Below are positions 61,722 to 64,000 of a stretch of 64,000 nucleotides of DNA, in pieces. The translations under genes were made by a program, and so were the position numbers. Each line of letters begins with the position of its first letter. Positions within the stretch are counted from its first letter, which is position 1. Below the pieces are notes generated by a model that ran no database searches, had not been told where the DNA came from, and worked only from the letters and a program-made list of their open reading frames with translations. Source of the stretch: Chryseobacterium sp. OSA05B (GTDB lineage: Bacteria; Bacteroidota; Bacteroidia; Flavobacteriales; Weeksellaceae); contig NZ_JAHXYH010000002.1 of assembly GCF_019970065.1 (NCBI RefSeq), forward strand, positions 434,001 through 498,000. The letters run 5' to 3'.

Positions 61722-62756
61722 ATGAAAAACATATCTGTGAGAAAAATATTTTTATATGCCTGCTTTAGCGTTGCAATGCTGGTTTCATGTAAGAAAGAAA
61801 TTGAAAAAATAAGTGATACTTTTAAAGATACAGCTACCTCGTCAGAGACTCCGACTGTAGAAAAAGATTCCATCAAAAAAGATTCTGTGGTACAAAAAGA
61901 ATCCGTTCCGCCGGCAATGCAGGAAAACGGTTTCTATAACGCTTTTGTCCTTCCAAAGGATAAAAAGATGAGAGATTCTGTATACGCAGCATTCAGTAAA
62001 AAATACAGCGAAAAGGAACGTTATGCGATTTTAGCATTAAACAGGCTTGATTCTAAAAATAGATTCAATGCGGATACTTTGGTAGTTCCTGCTAAAATAG
62101 ATACAACGCTAATGTCTTATTCGCCGTTTCCAATGCAGCTGGATATATTAAGCGGCGTGAAAAAGTTTGTGATTTTTTCATATCCGATACAGGCTTACGG
62201 AGTATATTCTAACGGAAGTCTTGTAAAATGGGGACCAACAAGTATGGGAAAAAAAGCAGCGCAAACCACGCGTGGACTTACTTTTGCCAACTGGAAAAAG
62301 AAACTGTCGATCTCAACGGTGAGCAGCGAGTGGAAACTTCCTTATAATTTCAATATTCATAATATCGGAGGAATCGGATGGCACCAGTATGACCTTCCGG
62401 GTTATCCGGCCTCACACTCATGTCTGCGTCTGTTGATGAAAGATGCGCAGTGGTTATATTCATACGCAGATACCTGGATTCTGAATCCCGGAGGTGCTAC
62501 TACAAAAGCAAAAGGTACTGCAGTAATGGTTTTTGGAGATTATAAATGGGGTGGAAGAAAGCCTTGGAAAAAGCTTTTGGATGATCCCAATGCCAATAAT
62601 ATTTCAGTAGAAGAAATGACCAAGCTTCTGGAACCCAGCGTTGACAGAATGCTGAAAGAGCAGGACAACAGAGAAAAAGTAGCAGATTCTATTAAAACGG
62701 CTAAAGCTATGGCTCCGGTTCAAACTGAAAAGCCTATGGAAGTTCCCGTTAATTAA
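61722..62756 (+). CDS. L,D-transpeptidase (YkuD) lipoprotein
   Basis: This 344-residue lipoprotein (lipobox AMLVSC) belongs to the YkuD family, which forms 3-3 crosslinks in peptidoglycan or attaches proteins to it. The catalytic motif is GIGWHQYDLPGYPASHSCLRL, with His in HSC and the nucleophilic Cys. The preceding LPYNFNIHNIGG is typical of the active-site loop. The N-terminal ~80 residues are a charged, low-complexity spacer (SIKKDSVVQKESV). I choose the ATG at 61722, where the signal peptide starts. An upstream in-frame ATG would add 11 residues. Its 3' end overlaps the convergent gene by 8 bp. Confidence 0.88.
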   Translation: MKNISVRKIFLYACFSVAMLVSCKKEIEKISDTFKDTATSSETPTVEKDSIKKDSVVQKESVPPAMQENGFYNAFVLPKDKKMRDSVYAAFSKKYSEKERYAILALNRLDSKNRFNADTLVVPAKIDTTLMSYSPFPMQLDILSGVKKFVIFSYPIQAYGVYSNGSLVKWGPTSMGKKAAQTTRGLTFANWKKKLSISTVSSEWKLPYNFNIHNIGGIGWHQYDLPGYPASHSCLRLLMKDAQWLYSYADTWILNPGGATTKAKGTAVMVFGDYKWGGRKPWKKLLDDPNANNISVEEMTKLLEPSVDRMLKEQDNREKVADSIKTAKAMAPVQTEKPMEVPVN

Positions 62757-63276
62757 TTTTCTTTTCAAACTGTAAAGTAGATTCTTCAGCAAATCTTCTA
62801 AGCTTAAGCATCTCTTCCTTCCCCTTATGTTGCCCGAATCTGGCCGCTACATACGTAAGAAGAATACAGAATAACATCATAAATGAAGCGCTCAGGGCCC
62901 ACGGGAACTCAGCGCTTTTTATCTGTCTTTCCACGTAGTACATGGTGAAAAAAGTCATCCAGAGAATTGAAAAGGAAAAATAAAGGAACATGAAGAAAGT
63001 CCAGACTGCAGAACTCGGCCCGAAGACGCCACGTATGACGGTCTCATCATCTTCCATTTCTATTCTTAAAGAGAGTCTGGGTTTCGAGTAATTGTCATAT
63101 TTCGTTTCCACCCAGATTGTGGCTACTTCCTTGTTGATATTTCCTGAAAATTCTTCTTTATGCCCGGCAAGGTATTTTTTTAAGTTTTCCGCATATTCCT
63201 CTTTCGTAAGATGAGTAAACATCTTGAATCTCGGGCGGGTTCTTATCTTATCTATGGTGCTTTCTTCGGTTTTCAT
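62749..63276 (-). CDS. Membrane protein with two hydrophobic segments, unknown
   Basis: This 175-residue protein is not recognised. It has an N-terminal soluble part (about 1-85, KMFTHLTKEEYAENLKKYLA, VATIWVETKYDNYSKPRLSLR) and two membrane segments (AVWTFFMFLYFSFSILWMTF and ALSASFMMLFCILLTYVAARF). A cytoplasmic tail follows. It starts 3 bp after the stop codon of the aspartyl protease/PDZ gene and is probably its operon partner. Confidence 0.7.
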   Translation of the reverse strand: MKTEESTIDKIRTRPRFKMFTHLTKEEYAENLKKYLAGHKEEFSGNINKEVATIWVETKYDNYSKPRLSLRIEMEDDETVIRGVFGPSSAVWTFFMFLYFSFSILWMTFFTMYYVERQIKSAEFPWALSASFMMLFCILLTYVAARFGQHKGKEEMLKLRRFAEESTLQFEKKIN

Positions 63277-63279
63277 AGG

Positions 63280-64000
63280 CTATTCTTGATATGGGATAGG
63301 GTCTTCTAATACAAAATCAAAGGTCAGTTCCATATTTTTTCTCTGGACTACCATTGTGATGTTCCTTCCTTCCTCAGATTTCATCAGTTCCATGATTTTT
63401 TCCATGGTCATATCGGAGGTACGGCTTCCATTAATGATCATTACGCGGTCATCTTTTTTCAGGCCTGCTTTAAATGCTGGAGAGTCTTTTCTGATCCCTG
63501 CGATGGAAAATACGGGTTTTAAAGTAAATTTATACTGAAAATTGTTACCTACAGAAATTTCAGTGCCTACTTCGGATATTTTTTTAGGTTCGATTTTTAC
63601 GCGGTCTTCATGCCATTCCAGTCCATCCTGCTTAAAGTCTAACCCGCTCATGTTAAAATGAAAAGGATCATCGAAATTTTTATTTTTTTTCAGGTAAATC
63701 TTTCCTGCGGTGTAGTCGAAAACAGTGGTAAATCTGCGGATAATTTCTCCACCCACGGATCCCTTTCGGTTGGAGACAAGGTTTACGTGCTGGATAGAAT
63801 ATTCATCGGGCATTGCTGTAAGAGGCATATTAAATTTGAAATCTCCCAGATAAAAATTATGGATCCGGCTCCTTTTACCATAAATATCTCCATTGAATCC
63901 GCGGCCCAGATAATCATCAATATTGGGTCTGTTGTACACAAAATCTTTGATCAGGGTAGGGAAGAGCCAGATGGCATCACTGTTTCCAAGATCGATCAGC
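63280..64000 (-). CDS. Retropepsin-like aspartyl protease with PDZ domain (partial)
   Basis: The 3' part of a gene runs off the right end of the window; 240 codons are present. The first residues in the window read LIDLGNSDAIWLFP, a retropepsin-like aspartyl active-site motif (D-[LT]-G form). A second beta-rich half follows, then a PDZ domain (about the last 85 residues, GIRKDSPAFKAGLKKDDRVMIING). This is a recognised Bacteroidota family of PDZ aspartyl proteases, most of unknown substrate. An internal GTG at 63939 is not the start. Confidence 0.8.
   Translation of the reverse strand, partial: LIDLGNSDAIWLFPTLIKDFVYNRPNIDDYLGRGFNGDIYGKRSRIHNFYLGDFKFNMPLTAMPDEYSIQHVNLVSNRKGSVGGEIIRRFTTVFDYTAGKIYLKKNKNFDDPFHFNMSGLDFKQDGLEWHEDRVKIEPKKISEVGTEISVGNNFQYKFTLKPVFSIAGIRKDSPAFKAGLKKDDRVMIINGSRTSDMTMEKIMELMKSEEGRNITMVVQRKNMELTFDFVLEDPIPYQE

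Noticed and set aside
63280-63939. GTG at 63939 as the true start of the aspartyl protease/PDZ gene
   Set aside because: The frame stays open to the window edge and encodes the active-site motif LIDLGNSDAIWLFP upstream of it. The gene is therefore cut by the window.

Overview
The window is a stretch of chromosome from a low-GC member of the Bacteroidota, most probably a Chryseobacterium-like Weeksellaceae/Flavobacteriia species. The signs are type IX secretion (T9SS) C-terminal sorting domains on two exported proteins, a SusC/SusD pair, an Oar-like TonB receptor, promoters of the Bacteroidota type (TTG, 19-20 bp, TAnnTTTG), the core order parA-parB-DUF5683-dapB-lepB-wbqC, and A-rich rather than Shine-Dalgarno leaders. 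Nothing requires a plasmid or prophage; no rRNA, CRISPR array, transposase or integrase is visible.

Layout. 0.3-4.7 kb: T9SS-exported LRR protein and ligA (minus strand). 4.9-15.2 kb: an outer-membrane uptake locus (Oar-like TonB receptor, glycerophosphodiesterase, SusC, SusD, metallophosphoesterase) that looks aimed at phosphorylated substrates. 15.6-20.8 kb: SDR, prmA, an SH3-like secreted protein and an ABC exporter. 21.8-28.6 kb: two near-identical tRNA-Arg/tRNA-Pro cassettes in direct orientation, 6.4 kb apart, enclosing an M43 metalloprotease, a small lipoprotein and an erythromycin-esterase-like/ABC exporter operon; tRNA-Ser follows the second cassette. 28.7-35.8 kb: cell-wall amidase, aspA and surface-glycan genes (two glycosyltransferases, a flippase, an FkbM methyltransferase). 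36.3-41.0 kb: a three-gene minus-strand group of an N-acetylmuramidase and two large unrecognised proteins that share a module; none has a signal peptide. This is the best candidate for an undescribed system. 41.4-48.0 kb: tonB and the parAB-dapB-lepB-wbqC housekeeping run. 48.1-51.1 kb: subtilase, lipocalin and OmpA-like lipoproteins. 51.2-54.8 kb: a tightly overlapping operon equivalent to the mycobacterial decaprenyl-phospho-arabinose pathway (UbiA-type DPPR synthase, HAD phosphatase, DprE1, DprE2), followed by a PrcB-like lipoprotein, a cysteine desulfurase and trxA. 57.0-57.4 kb: four tandem tRNA-Asp genes. 57.7-64.0 kb: racemase, small membrane and secreted proteins, a LuxR regulator with two operator-like sites, an L,D-transpeptidase and a partial aspartyl protease/PDZ gene running off the end.

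The main structural surprise lies outside the genes. At least ten intergenic spaces carry tandem or degenerate arrays with an exact 7-bp period, from nine perfect CTAATCC copies to long decayed arrays. They fall into two recurring sequence families (NNTNATC and CAGANNN), and several end within 3-26 bp of a start codon. A second dispersed element of about 60 bp with two hairpins occurs twice in opposite orientation.

All functional calls come from reading motifs and gene order by eye; no database search was possible, and operator, promoter and repeat functions are inferences.
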